Positions 41,975 through 51,028 of a stretch of 64,000 bases of DNA are shown one piece after another. Source of the stretch: Desulfobacter sp. GTDB taxonomy: Bacteria; Desulfobacterota; Desulfobacteria; Desulfobacterales; Desulfobacteraceae. Both the position numbers and the translations under genes were made by a program. Under the pieces are notes generated by a model. It worked only from the letters and a program-made list of their open reading frames with translations, did no database searches and was not told the DNA's origin. The DNA lies in NCBI GenBank assembly GCA_028768525.1, contig CP054837.1, positions 3,778,001-3,842,000 on the forward strand, read 5' to 3'. How positions within the stretch are numbered: position 1 is the first letter of the stretch; each line of letters starts with the position of its first letter.

Positions 41975-43387
41975 TTAGATGTCATAGTACAGGTAGAACT
42001 CATGGGGATGGGGACGGCTGATGACCGGTTTGACTTCATTTTCCATTTTGTAGTCAATCCAGTAGTCAATGACGTCCTTGGTGAATACGTCGCCCTTGAG
42101 CAGGAAGTCGTGGTCTGCGGCCAGGGCGTCCAGTGCTTCTTCCAGGGAACCCGGTGCAGATTTGATTTCTGCCAGTTCCTCGGGGGGCAGGTCATAGATG
42201 TTTTTGTCCATGGGATCGCCGGGATCAATTTTGTTCTGGATGCCATCCATCATGGCCATGGCGATGGCGGAGAAAGCCATGTAGCCGTTGGCAGAGGGAT
42301 CCGGTGTTCTGAATTCGATCCGTTTGGCTTTGGGAGAGCCGGAGTACATGGGCAGACGGATGGCGGCGGAGCGGTTCCGGCTGGAGTAGGCCAGTTTGAT
42401 GGGCGCTTCAAATCCCGGCACCAGACGCTTGTAGGAGTTAGTGGTGGGGTTGGTGATGGCACAAAGCGCCTTGCAGTGTTTCATGATGCCGCCGATGGCC
42501 CAGAGGGCGTTATCGGAAAGGCCTGCATATTTATTGCCGGCAAAGGTGGGTTCGCCGTCTTTCCAAAAGCTCATGTGGGTGTGCATGCCGGTACCGTTGT
42601 CGCCGTACAGGGGTTTGGGCATGAAAGTGACGGTGTGGCCGTATTTGGCAGCCACGTTTCTGAGGACATATTTGAACCAGGCCAGCTTGTCACCCATTTT
42701 GAGCAGGGAGTCGAAGCGCAGGTCGATTTCAGACTGTCCGGCCGAGGCGACCTCGTGGTGCTGGCATTCCATTTCAATACCCAGTTCTTCCAGGGTGAGC
42801 ATCATTTCGGTTCTCATGTCCTGGTACTGATCTGTCGGCGGAAGGGGGAAATAGCCGTGTTTGGGTTTGATTTTGTAGCCCAGGTTGGGTTCGGAGCCGT
42901 CGCCGGTGTTCCAATGGGCTTCCGGAGAGTCAATTTCAAAAAAGGATGCCTGGGGATCAGAGGCGTAACGGATGTTGGAGAAGATAAAGAATTCAGGCTC
43001 GGGTCCAACAAAAATAGTGTCGCCCAGGCCGGTGCTCTTGATATACGCTTCGGTTCTTTTGGCGATGCCCCTGGGGTCGCGGCTGTAGGATTCCTGGGTG
43101 ATGGGGTCGTGGATATTACCGATGATGGCCAGGGTCGGGACCTTGAAAAATGGATCGATTTTGGCGGTCTCCGGTTCGGGGATAACGATCATGTCGGAGT
43201 TGTCGATGTTCTGCCATGCCCGCATGGAAGATCCGTCAAAGCCGAAACCGTCTTCAAATGCAGATTCTGAGAGTTCGGAAATGGGCACTGAAAAATGCTG
43301 CCAGGTTCCGATGAAATCCATGTACCGGATATCGACTACTTTTACATCGTTTTCCTTTGCCATTGCGATTACGTCTTTAGGTGTCAT
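41975..43387 (-). CDS. glnA: Glutamine synthetase, type I
   Basis: A 470-residue GSI enzyme, the normal length. It joins ammonia to glutamate with ATP. Visible signatures are the N-terminal DGSSMRAW (FDGSS), the GPEPEFF metal ligands, NKYAGLSDNALWAIGGIMKH region, the N-P-x-x-N-S-Y-K-R-L-V-P-G-F-E-A-P loop, and the adenylylation-region sequence NIYDLPPEE with Tyr near residue 400. The Tyr suggests that GlnE-type adenylylation could act, though no glnE is in the window. It is the last gene in glnD-glnB-glnA. Confidence 0.97.
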   Translation of the reverse strand: MTPKDVIAMAKENDVKVVDIRYMDFIGTWQHFSVPISELSESAFEDGFGFDGSSMRAWQNIDNSDMIVIPEPETAKIDPFFKVPTLAIIGNIHDPITQESYSRDPRGIAKRTEAYIKSTGLGDTIFVGPEPEFFIFSNIRYASDPQASFFEIDSPEAHWNTGDGSEPNLGYKIKPKHGYFPLPPTDQYQDMRTEMMLTLEELGIEMECQHHEVASAGQSEIDLRFDSLLKMGDKLAWFKYVLRNVAAKYGHTVTFMPKPLYGDNGTGMHTHMSFWKDGEPTFAGNKYAGLSDNALWAIGGIMKHCKALCAITNPTTNSYKRLVPGFEAPIKLAYSSRNRSAAIRLPMYSGSPKAKRIEFRTPDPSANGYMAFSAIAMAMMDGIQNKIDPGDPMDKNIYDLPPEELAEIKSAPGSLEEALDALAADHDFLLKGDVFTKDVIDYWIDYKMENEVKPVISRPHPHEFYLYYDI

Positions 43388-43452
43388 GTTGATTCCCTTT
43401 CTTTGGTTTTGTGGTTTTTGTTTGCCTGTTTATTATTAGGGTTAAAACTGAT

Positions 43453-43791
43453 TTAAATGGCTTCGTCGCCGCTCTCTCCGGTTCTGACGCGGATGGCCTG
43501 TTCAACCGGCAGCACAAATATTTTACCGTCACCGATTTTGCCGCTGTTGGCCGCGTTGCGGATGGTGGTTACGGCTTCATCCAGCCGTTCGTCATTGACA
43601 ACGATTTCCAGTTTGATTTTTGGAACGAAATCCACGACATATTCCGCGCCCCTGTAGATTTCTTTGTGGCCTTTCTGCCGGCCGTAACCATTGACTTCCG
43701 TCACGGTCATGCCGTAGATGCCTATTTCGCTTAAGGCCTCTTTGACGTCGTCCAGTTTAAAGGGTTTGATAATTGCCTCAATTTTTCTCAT
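43453..43791 (-). CDS. glnB: Nitrogen regulatory protein P-II
   Basis: A 112-residue P-II protein with the T-loop YGRQKGHKEIYRGAEYVVDFVPK; the Y in R-G-A-E-Y is the site that GlnD uridylylates. The C-terminal GDGKIFVLPVEQAIRVRTGESGDEAI is the second P-II signature. It senses ATP/ADP and 2-oxoglutarate and controls glutamine synthetase and transport. Its start overlaps the end of glnD by 14 bp, so the two are coupled. Confidence 0.97.
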   Translation of the reverse strand: MRKIEAIIKPFKLDDVKEALSEIGIYGMTVTEVNGYGRQKGHKEIYRGAEYVVDFVPKIKLEIVVNDERLDEAVTTIRNAANSGKIGDGKIFVLPVEQAIRVRTGESGDEAI

Positions 43792-46411
43792 TTACAACCT
43801 CCTTTGATGCGACTTTGGGAAGACAATTGATGGTGGATGTTTTTATCTGTTCTAATTTTTCCTGGGATTCGATTTTACGGTCTCCGTCCAGGTCCTTGAC
43901 GTAGAAAATATCGATGACCTGGTCTATTTTAGTTGCCACCATGGCCACGTTGACGTTGAGCCCGCTCCGGTACAGGGTGTTGGTTACGGCAAAAAGCAGG
44001 CCGGGGAAATCATAGGTGAGCACCTCAATGATGGTAAAAAAACTGGAGGTTTCATTGTCTATGCGGACCTGGTTGGGCTCCGGCTGCCGCCCCGATGCAA
44101 TGGTGATCTCGGACGGAATTTTGTCCAATGCCTTGTCCAGGTAGTGGTCGTCTTCCAGGGCCTGGTTCAGGTCTCGTTCGGCTTTTTCCCATTTTTCCTT
44201 TTCAAAAAGCCGGTCCTTGGGCGGGCGGACATTGAATACGTCCAGGATGTGGCTGTCCCCCAGGGAATAGGCCTGGGACGCTGCGATATCAATATTGTTG
44301 CGGAAGAATACGCCGGCGATCTTGGAGTAAAACCCGGGTTTGTCCTTGCCGCAGATGGAAACGGTACGCATATCCGAGCCGTTGTCCTTGGTGATCTGCC
44401 AGATGAATTCCCGGTCCCCCAGGTTCCGGTATAGATTGATGTGCTCTACGATGTTGCGGGCGGGTACGTATAGCAGATATCTTCTGGCCATGGCCGAAAG
44501 CTGCCGGTTGACTTCCTCCTCCCGCCAGCTTTCCCGGAGTAGGGTGAGGACGTCTTTTTTCTTTGTTTCAATGAGGCGGCTGCTCTTTTTGGAGACCAGT
44601 TCCCCGGTTTTGAGTATCCCCATGGTTTTGAGGAAAAGGTCTTTGAGCAACTGCTCGGTCCAGTCGTTCCAGGCTTTCGGGCCGGTGGCCTGGGAATCGG
44701 CCACGGTGAGCAAAAAGAGCATGCGCAGCAGTCTGATTTTCCCCACTTTGCCCGCAGTGTAAACCGCCGTCTCTTCATCAAAAATATCCCTCCGGGTGGC
44801 GGTTTTGGCCAGAAGGAGGTGGTGCCTGATGAGAAAAAGGATATCTTCTTTTTCCGTATCATTGAACCCCAGTCGGTCAATGATGGGGGTGGCAATACGG
44901 GCACCCCGCCTGGAATGTTCCTTGGCCGGGTCGGCCTTTCCGATATCGTGAAGGAGTCCGGCCACCAGCAGGACATTTTTATTCCGGATATCCTTGTATA
45001 CCCCGGCATAAAGGTTGCTCATCATGGACGTGTCCGGGCTTTTAAAACTGTTGATGATCTGGACGCAGCGGATGGAATGCTTGTCCACCGGGAAAAGGTG
45101 GTAGTGGTTGTACTGGATTTTGTCCACCAGTGGGGAGAACTCCGGGATGAACCGCTGGAGGATGCCCGTGGACAGCATGACGTTCAGTACGTTGAATTTC
45201 CAGAAGGAGAGGGATAAGATCCGCTTGAATATTTTTATGCAGGCCGGATCCCGCCTCATTTTTTTATCCACCAGATGCCTGAACTCCGAAGCCACCCGCC
45301 TGGCCTCAATGGAGAGCGGGGTTTTGGTCCGTCCGCTTTCAAGGAATATTTTGAGCAGCAGATCCGGTTCCTGGAGAATGACCACGGTGTTGGCAAAAAA
45401 GAGGCGGCGTTTTTTGATCACCAGGCCGTTGGTGCCGGCCGGTTTGGGGGCGGCGCTCTCTTTTTTGATCCGGCAGGATGAGGCAATGTCCTCAAAGGTG
45501 ATCTGGAAGATTTGCTTGAGGAATTCCATTTTTTCGTGGAGTTCTCCAAGGAAAATTTCCACCTCGGGGCGACCGGTTGTGTTGGTGTAATTCAGGAACC
45601 CTGCAACCTCGGGCTGTAATTCAAAATGCAGGGTATCGTTTTTCCGGCGGGAAATGTAGTGAAGCCGGTTACGTATGTTCCAGATATAGGCCAGTGATTC
45701 TTCCAGGCTGGTATATTCAAAATGGGAAAGAAACCCGTAGTACTCGAGGTCCCGCCTGGATTTAATGTCGGATTTGATTTTGGCGTACCAGAGCAGGGTG
45801 TGGTAATCCCTCAGCCCGCCGAATCCGGATTTCAGGTCAGGTGCCACAAGATAGGTGGAGTCGCCGAAGTCTTCCAGGCGTTTCTCTCCGTTTTCATATA
45901 AGTAATTCAGGGCGTCCTTTAGGTGTTTGCCGGCCAGTTGCTGCCTGAATTTTTCCATGAATGCGGAGTAAACCAGGGAGGCCCCGCAGATAAACCGGGC
46001 ATCCAGTACCGTGGTCAGGATATCGAAGCGTTCAAAGGACATTTTAATGCACTCATCAATATTCCTGACTGCGTATCCCACTTCGAACCGGGCGTCCCAC
46101 AGGGGATAGAGCAGTTCCTGAACAAAGGCTTCCACATCCGGGGGGACGGTCTTGTCAAAGAGGATGAGCAGGTCGATATCCGAATGGATGCATTGTTCCT
46201 TTCTGCCGTATCCCCCCAGGGCAATGACGGCAAAAGGATCTCCTGAAATGACCATTTTACGGGCGGCAATGCTCTTTTCAAATACAGAAAGAAAGTATTC
46301 ATCAAGGCAGCCGGTTAACCGTTCAAGGAAGTTTTCGGCATTGCCCGCCAGAAACTCTTTGATCAGGTTTTCTTTTTGTTCGATTAACCGGTTGGCTTCC
46401 CTGCTTTCCAT
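43778..46411 (-). CDS. glnD: PII uridylyltransferase / uridylyl-removing enzyme
   Basis: A 877-residue GlnD with its four standard parts: the nucleotidyltransferase (ALGGYGRKEQCIHSDIDLLILFD, near residue 65-90), the central linker, the HD hydrolase domain (LLHDIGKADPAKEHSRRGARI), and two C-terminal ACT domains (CGKDKPGFYSKIAGVF and YDFPGLLFAVTNTLYRSG). It adds UMP to P-II when glutamine is low and removes it when high. It leads the gln operon, an arrangement with P-II and glutamine synthetase that is compact and uncommon. Confidence 0.95.
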   Translation of the reverse strand: MESREANRLIEQKENLIKEFLAGNAENFLERLTGCLDEYFLSVFEKSIAARKMVISGDPFAVIALGGYGRKEQCIHSDIDLLILFDKTVPPDVEAFVQELLYPLWDARFEVGYAVRNIDECIKMSFERFDILTTVLDARFICGASLVYSAFMEKFRQQLAGKHLKDALNYLYENGEKRLEDFGDSTYLVAPDLKSGFGGLRDYHTLLWYAKIKSDIKSRRDLEYYGFLSHFEYTSLEESLAYIWNIRNRLHYISRRKNDTLHFELQPEVAGFLNYTNTTGRPEVEIFLGELHEKMEFLKQIFQITFEDIASSCRIKKESAAPKPAGTNGLVIKKRRLFFANTVVILQEPDLLLKIFLESGRTKTPLSIEARRVASEFRHLVDKKMRRDPACIKIFKRILSLSFWKFNVLNVMLSTGILQRFIPEFSPLVDKIQYNHYHLFPVDKHSIRCVQIINSFKSPDTSMMSNLYAGVYKDIRNKNVLLVAGLLHDIGKADPAKEHSRRGARIATPIIDRLGFNDTEKEDILFLIRHHLLLAKTATRRDIFDEETAVYTAGKVGKIRLLRMLFLLTVADSQATGPKAWNDWTEQLLKDLFLKTMGILKTGELVSKKSSRLIETKKKDVLTLLRESWREEEVNRQLSAMARRYLLYVPARNIVEHINLYRNLGDREFIWQITKDNGSDMRTVSICGKDKPGFYSKIAGVFFRNNIDIAASQAYSLGDSHILDVFNVRPPKDRLFEKEKWEKAERDLNQALEDDHYLDKALDKIPSEITIASGRQPEPNQVRIDNETSSFFTIIEVLTYDFPGLLFAVTNTLYRSGLNVNVAMVATKIDQVIDIFYVKDLDGDRKIESQEKLEQIKTSTINCLPKVASKEVVNEKN

Positions 46412-46568
46412 ATGCTGAATTCAGTCCCTGTTATGTTTTGAGCGGCGTTTCTGCCCCTCGCGTTAAATCTTCGGAGCCGATATACTGCAATGGCTGTGCC
46501 ACCCCTTTGATGTCAAGGGTTTTGCCGGGATGGCAAAATGGAGCTATGCTGCACATATGGAAATTCGA

Positions 46569-46632
46569 AATTTTAATTACAAAAATGTCTGTTTTATGAT
46601 TTTTATACTTACATTTTTGTAATTAAAATTTT
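46569..46632. repeat. 21-bp perfect AT-rich inverted repeat
   Basis: The arm at 46569-46589 (starting AAATTTTAATTAC) is the exact reverse complement of 46612-46632, with 22 bases between. The pair lies in the 350-bp gap between tatA and glnD and forms a long AT-rich stem-loop. It is separate from the tatA terminator. Purpose unknown; it could be a regulatory site or a folded transcript. Confidence 0.75.
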
Positions 46633-46678
46633 ATGGGGAATTTATTGGTAAAATTTCAGCAGAGGATTGCGGAGAGGA

Positions 46679-46713
46679 AAATAAAACAGCCGGACAATTT
46701 ACTTGCCCGGCTG
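46679..46713 (-). terminator. Terminator after tatA
   Basis: On the reverse strand CAGCCGG pairs with CCGGCTG (46687-46713) and TTTTATTTT follows, 49 bases beyond the tatA stop. Confidence 0.75.
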
Positions 46714-46761
46714 GATAAATTCTGGACCCGGCGGCCCGGAAATTGAGAACAAATCTGAAAA

Positions 46762-46947
46762 TTAATCTTTTTCGATTTTTTCCGGTTCGTCCTTTTTGTC
46801 TTCAATGGGTTCTTTTGTGGCTTTCTTAAAGTTTTTAATGCCTTTGCCCAGCCCGGCTCCGATTTCCGGCAGTTTCCCTGCACCGAAAATGATGAGGATG
46901 ATAACAAGGATAATTATCAGTTCAGGCATTCCGATTCCACCAATCAT
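46762..46947 (-). CDS. tatA: Sec-independent translocase protein TatA/TatE
   Basis: A 61-residue TatA-type protein. One N-terminal helix (MPELIIILVIILIIFGAGKLPEIGAGLGKGIKNFKKA) carries the canonical F-G-A-G-K-L-P-E hinge, then an amphipathic helix and an acidic tail. It forms the pore-forming oligomer of the twin-arginine export system for folded, often cofactor-containing enzymes. The tatB and tatC genes are not adjacent, as is common when tatA stands alone. Confidence 0.93.
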   Translation of the reverse strand: MIGGIGMPELIIILVIILIIFGAGKLPEIGAGLGKGIKNFKKATKEPIEDKKDEPEKIEKD

Positions 46948-47229
46948 AATATGCTCCTAAATTTATTGCATGGCGTTAAACTCAAATAAATCAAGATAGT
47001 TTACTTAGCATGTCATCCCGGGGGTGTCAATCTCTAAGAAGTTCAGGTATATCGGAATAAAAATACGTTTTTGTAATTTAAATTCAGTAGCCCTGGAAAT
47101 GAGCCTTATAGAATACTCGCCATTGCCGGTCAGGAATAATATTTTAGAGTTGACTATAAAAACCCGGCCTGTTAACCAGAACAGTGTTCATCAGTATTAT
47201 AAACCCGAAACAGATTGACGGAGACTTCC
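46948..47229. other. Intergenic region between tatA and the MoxR gene
   Basis: About 280 AT-leaning bases between divergent genes. No gene is seen. A weak promoter-like pair (TTGACT near 47152 with TAACCA about 17 bases on) could serve the MoxR gene. GACGGAG (47218-47224) is its ribosome site. Confidence 0.35.
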
Positions 47230-48081
47230 ATGACAAAAAATCCAGACGCCCAGTTCCAGGGGGCACAACGATATGTACTGGACCCGGAGCTGGCTTCCAT
47301 TGTCAATATATCCATGAAGCTGGAAATGCCCCTGCTGCTCAAGGGGGAGCCCGGAACCGGCAAAACCATGCTGGCCCATGCTATCGCCGATACCCTGGAT
47401 ATGCCACTGATCATCCTCAATGTGAAATCCAGCATGAAACTGGTGGAGGCGCTCTACCAGTACGACACCCTGACCCGGCTCAATGATTCCAGGTTCGGGG
47501 ACTCCTCCAGAAACGTGAGCAATATTGAGGAATATATTAAAATGGGTAAGATCGGCCAGGCCTTTTGTGCTGACCGGCGGGCCGTCCTGCTCATTGATGA
47601 GATCGACAAGGCCGACACCGATTTCCAGGATGATATGCTGGACGTGCTGGACCAGATGCAGTTTGATATTATTGAAACCGACCGCACCGTTTCCGCCGTT
47701 AACCGGCCTGTGATCATCATCACCTCCAATGCCAAAAAAGACCTGTCAGACCCATTCCTGGGCCGGTGCAACTTCCATCACATCGCCTTCCCCGAGCCCA
47801 AAATGATGCGCAAGATTATCCGGGTCCATTTCCCGGACATCGACAGCAAACTGGCAGAGAATGCCATTTCTGCCTTTTATTCCCTGCGTGAGATCGACGG
47901 CATTGAAAAAAAACCGGCCACCCGGGAACTGATCAATTGGATTCGGGCCCTGAACGCCGATTCTGATTTCCATGCCAAGGACCTGGTCAAAGGCAGCATG
48001 CCCTTTTTGGGCGTATTGTTCAAAAAAAGCCCTGATTATGAGCGGGCAAAGAATATGACGGCCCGGCGGAAACTTTTTTAA
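47230..48081 (+). CDS. MoxR-family AAA+ ATPase
   Basis: A 283-residue MoxR-type AAA+ ATPase. Walker A is GEPGTGKT (about residues 38-45), Walker B is LLIDEIDKAD, and the sensor 1 region is VIIITSNAKKDLSDPFLGRCNF. MoxR proteins act as chaperones with VWA partners. The start is taken at the ATG of 47230 because GACGGAG precedes it; a TTG at 47215 in frame would overlap the ribosome site. A VWA-domain protein is encoded 12 bp downstream, the usual partner arrangement. Confidence 0.92.
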   Translation: MTKNPDAQFQGAQRYVLDPELASIVNISMKLEMPLLLKGEPGTGKTMLAHAIADTLDMPLIILNVKSSMKLVEALYQYDTLTRLNDSRFGDSSRNVSNIEEYIKMGKIGQAFCADRRAVLLIDEIDKADTDFQDDMLDVLDQMQFDIIETDRTVSAVNRPVIIITSNAKKDLSDPFLGRCNFHHIAFPEPKMMRKIIRVHFPDIDSKLAENAISAFYSLREIDGIEKKPATRELINWIRALNADSDFHAKDLVKGSMPFLGVLFKKSPDYERAKNMTARRKLF

Positions 48082-48093
48082 GGGCGGTTCCCT

Positions 48094-49287
48094 ATGTTTC
48101 TCAAGTTTTTTTATACTTTAAAGGATGTGGGAATTCCCGTATCGCCCACCTCTTTTCTCACCCTGCAAAAGGCCCTGCACCAGGGGCTGATCAACAGTCT
48201 GGATGAGTTCTACACCTGCGCCCGTTCCATTTTGGTGAAAAGCGAGCGGTATTTCGACCTATACGACCAGGTCTTTGCTCACCATTTTGACGGGGTGCCC
48301 CTGCCCGAGGATGCCGGTTTTGAGATTGATGACATGGCCCGTGCCATGCTGGACGAATGGCTGAAGAATCCCAAGACCATGGCCGATGCCCTGGGTGTTG
48401 ACCAGGAAAAACTCAACAAGATGTCCCCGGACGAACTCATTGAGTATTTTAAAAAGCGGCTCAAGGACCAGGACGGCCGCCACGACGGGGGCGGCAAATG
48501 GATCGGCACCGGGGGGTATTCTCCTGTGGGACATTCCGGATACCACCCCGGGGGAATGCGGGTGGGGGGCGAGTCCAGGAATAAATCCGCCGTCAAGGTG
48601 GCCAACGAACGCCGGTACAAGGATTATTCCACCCACGGGCCCCTGACCCAGGCCAATATCGGGGAGGCCCTCAAGCGGCTGCGCAATATGATCCCGGCCG
48701 GCCCCAGGGACCAGATCAATGTGGACGAAACCATCCGGGAGACCATGCGCAACGGCGGGGAGATTGAACTGGTATTCGACCGGGCCATGAAGGACCGGCT
48801 GAAAGTGATTCTGGCCATTGACAACGGCGGCTGGTCAATGGACCCTTACATCCAGGTGGTCCAGACCCTGTTTGACTATGCCCGGGCCCAGTTCAAAGAG
48901 GTGAAGACCTATTTTTTCCATAACACCATTTACGACTACCTCTGGGAGGATTCATCCCGGTATAAAAAGCCCAAAAAAATCATGGACTTTTCACGGCTGG
49001 ACCCGGAAACCAGGCTCATTGTGGTGGGGGATGCCAGCATGGCGCCTTACGAGCTCATGGCCCATGACGGCTCCATTCACATCAGCGAGCGCAGCGGGCG
49101 GCCCAGTATTGAACAGCTGAAATTTCTCACCGATACATTTTCCCATTCGGTCTGGCTCAACCCGGTCTCCGAATCCATGTGGGGGTATACCCACACCATC
49201 CTGACCATCTCCAAGATTTTTTCCATGTACGAGCTTTCCCTGGACGGCCTTGAAAAGGCCGTGACCAAACTTATGGAAAAGGGGTAG
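48094..49287 (+). CDS. VWA-domain (CoxE-like) partner of the MoxR ATPase
   Basis: A 397-residue protein. The N-terminal part (LKFFYTLKDVGIPVSPTSFLTLQKALHQGL) matches the start of CoxE/YeaD-like VWA proteins. The C-terminal half contains a VWA fold whose metal-site is AIDNGGWSMDP, a variant of D-x-S-x-S where serines 3 is replaced by Gly. A Gly-rich, basic linker (residues 120-165) separates the parts. MoxR-VWA pairs insert metals or activate enzymes; the client is not visible here. The gene directly follows MoxR. Confidence 0.85.
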   Translation: MFLKFFYTLKDVGIPVSPTSFLTLQKALHQGLINSLDEFYTCARSILVKSERYFDLYDQVFAHHFDGVPLPEDAGFEIDDMARAMLDEWLKNPKTMADALGVDQEKLNKMSPDELIEYFKKRLKDQDGRHDGGGKWIGTGGYSPVGHSGYHPGGMRVGGESRNKSAVKVANERRYKDYSTHGPLTQANIGEALKRLRNMIPAGPRDQINVDETIRETMRNGGEIELVFDRAMKDRLKVILAIDNGGWSMDPYIQVVQTLFDYARAQFKEVKTYFFHNTIYDYLWEDSSRYKKPKKIMDFSRLDPETRLIVVGDASMAPYELMAHDGSIHISERSGRPSIEQLKFLTDTFSHSVWLNPVSESMWGYTHTILTISKIFSMYELSLDGLEKAVTKLMEKG

Positions 49288-49305
49288 GGCAGGCGGCGGG
49301 AAGGG

Positions 49306-50100
49306 TTAATCCGAGCCCAGGGTGATATTATAAAGTCTTAAAGTGTTCTTGAACACCGCCCGGGCCAGGTGGTCCGGATCCGCCCCACGCACCTGGGCCA
49401 GCCGTTCCATCACGGAACCGACAAAGGCAGGTTCGTTGCGCCGGAATTTATTCTTCTGGGGTTTGGGCGTGAGATAGGGGGCGTCGGTTTCAATGAGCAG
49501 CCGGTCCTCGGGAATCAGGGGGGCGATCTGTCTTAGGTATTCCCCCCGCTGGAGGATGGTGAGGATGCCGGTGATGCCGATGTAATATCCCAGATCCAGA
49601 TACTTGAACATCTCTTCCTTTGTGCCGGAAAAGCAGTGGACCACCCCTTTCCGGGATGCAGGGCCGTCGGATTTGAGGATTTCGTAAAACCTCCCCTTGG
49701 AGTCCCTCTCATGGAAGATCATGGGCAGGTCCAGTTCGCCGGCCATGGCCAGCTGGGCCGAAAAGCAGGCTTCCTGGTCCTCTGTGGGGGAGAACATGCG
49801 GTTAAAGTCCAAACCGGTTTCCCCCCAGGCCCTGACGCAGGGGTTTTCAAGGGCCATGGCCCGCAGTTCCTCCAGCACGGTGGCCGAGCACTGGATGGCG
49901 TCGTGGGGATGGACGCCCACGGAGGTAAATACGTTGTCGAACCGCCCTGCAATTTCAATGGCTTTGCAGGAGGTCGCCCGGTCAATGCCCACCACCATCA
50001 TTGCCCGGACTCCGGCATCCCGGGCCCGGTCCATTACATCGTGAAGATCGGCATCATAGCTCTTATCGTCAATGTGGCAGTGGGAATCAAAAAGCATCAT
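49306..50100 (-). CDS. tatD: TatD-family metal-dependent hydrolase
   Basis: About 265 residues. Metal ligands are in order: DSHCHID (HxH), the ETGLDF motif, the third histidine in MIFHERD, HCFSGT, and ETDAPYL. It is a TIM-barrel DNase/phosphodiesterase of the cytoplasm. The frame extends to 50145, but the conserved protein starts at the ATG of 50100 (MMLFDSHCHID), with AGGA eight bases upstream. Convergent with the VWA gene. A terminator-like hairpin lies in its 5' leader (50148-50200). Confidence 0.92.
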   Translation of the reverse strand: MMLFDSHCHIDDKSYDADLHDVMDRARDAGVRAMMVVGIDRATSCKAIEIAGRFDNVFTSVGVHPHDAIQCSATVLEELRAMALENPCVRAWGETGLDFNRMFSPTEDQEACFSAQLAMAGELDLPMIFHERDSKGRFYEILKSDGPASRKGVVHCFSGTKEEMFKYLDLGYYIGITGILTILQRGEYLRQIAPLIPEDRLLIETDAPYLTPKPQKNKFRRNEPAFVGSVMERLAQVRGADPDHLARAVFKNTLRLYNITLGSD

Positions 50101-50147
50101 TGGTTTTCCTAAAGGGTCTTTCGGCCTCTTCCAAAGTATATACATAA

Positions 50148-50200
50148 AAAGCCTTCACTGAGGTTGGAAGAAGCCGGTTTACGGGTTCAGTGAAGGCTTT
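50148..50200 (-). terminator. Terminator-like hairpin in the tatD leader
   Basis: AAAGCCTTCACTGA (50148-50161) pairs perfectly with TCAGTGAAGGCTTT (50187-50200); on the reverse strand the stem is followed by a T-run and then the tatD ribosome site. It may act as an attenuator or end a short leader transcript. Confidence 0.55.
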
Positions 50201-50228
50201 GTGTAAGAAAAACTGTTTGCAGCACTCC

Positions 50229-50257
50229 TTGACACAAGCGGTTTATATCAGTAAATT
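50229..50257 (+). promoter_or_regulatory. Sigma-70 promoter of the ftsE operon
   Basis: TTGACA (50229-50234), 17-base spacer, TAAATT (50252-50257), about 56 bases before ftsE. Confidence 0.6.
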
Positions 50258-50312
50258 CAATTTCAGTCAATTATTCATGGGTCTTTAAGGGGATGGAGCA
50301 GCTTAGGAGTGT

Positions 50313-51011
50313 ATGAACGCGGACGGCGGTAAAGCCAATATTATCAGACTGTTTAATGTGTGCAAACGGTACGGCGGCAAGATGGCGCTGGATGACATCA
50401 CCCTGGATATTGAGCCCGGCGAATTCATCATCGTCTCAGGCCCCTCGGGTGCGGGGAAGTCGACCCTGCTCAAGGTGCTCTATCTGGCAGAGCGGGTATC
50501 CGAAGGCCAGATCCTCATCGACGGGATGAACCTGGCCCGGATTTCAGCTTCCAAGCTGCCTTTTCTGCGGCGCCGTTTCGGCATGGTGTTCCAGGATTTC
50601 AAGCTTATCCCCAACAGGACCGTATTTGAAAACGTGGCCCTGGTTCTCAAGGTGGCCGGGGAGAAACCCGCCTATATACGAAAAAAGGTGATGCATGTAC
50701 TCCGGGTGACGGGCATGGAGAAAAAGGCCAACCACCTTCCGCCCACCCTCTCCGGCGGTGAACAGCAGCGGGTGGCTGTGGCCCGTGCCGTGGTCGGGGA
50801 ACCGGCCATCATCCTGGCCGACGAACCCACGGGCAGCCTGGATAAGGAATCCGCCCGCAGGGTGCTGGATCTGCTGCTGGATTACCATAAAAAAGGGGCC
50901 ACCATCCTTATCGCCAGCCATAACCTGGGTCTCATCGAAAGCTCTGTACGGGGCCGGAATATCGCCCTTGAGGACGGCAAACTCAAAGGGATTTCCACCA
51001 TGCTCTACTAA
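50313..51011 (+). CDS. ftsE: Cell-division ATP-binding protein FtsE
   Basis: A 232-residue ABC ATPase of the FtsE type. Walker A is GPSGAGKSTL (about residue 43-51), the Q-loop is MVFQDFKLIPNRTVFENV (typical of FtsE), the signature is LSGGEQQRVAVARAV, and Walker B is IILADEPTGSLD. With FtsX it senses division state and transmits an ATP-driven signal to periplasmic hydrolase activators. It leads the operon ftsE-ftsX-envC-like-ctpA-yibQ. Confidence 0.95.
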   Translation: MNADGGKANIIRLFNVCKRYGGKMALDDITLDIEPGEFIIVSGPSGAGKSTLLKVLYLAERVSEGQILIDGMNLARISASKLPFLRRRFGMVFQDFKLIPNRTVFENVALVLKVAGEKPAYIRKKVMHVLRVTGMEKKANHLPPTLSGGEQQRVAVARAVVGEPAIILADEPTGSLDKESARRVLDLLLDYHKKGATILIASHNLGLIESSVRGRNIALEDGKLKGISTMLY

Positions 51012-51028
51012 ACAAAGAAGACTGAACC

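Noticed and set aside
43388..46760. Sigma-54 promoters expected for nitrogen genes
   Set aside because: No TGGCAC-N5-TTGC pair was seen before glnD, glnB or glnA.
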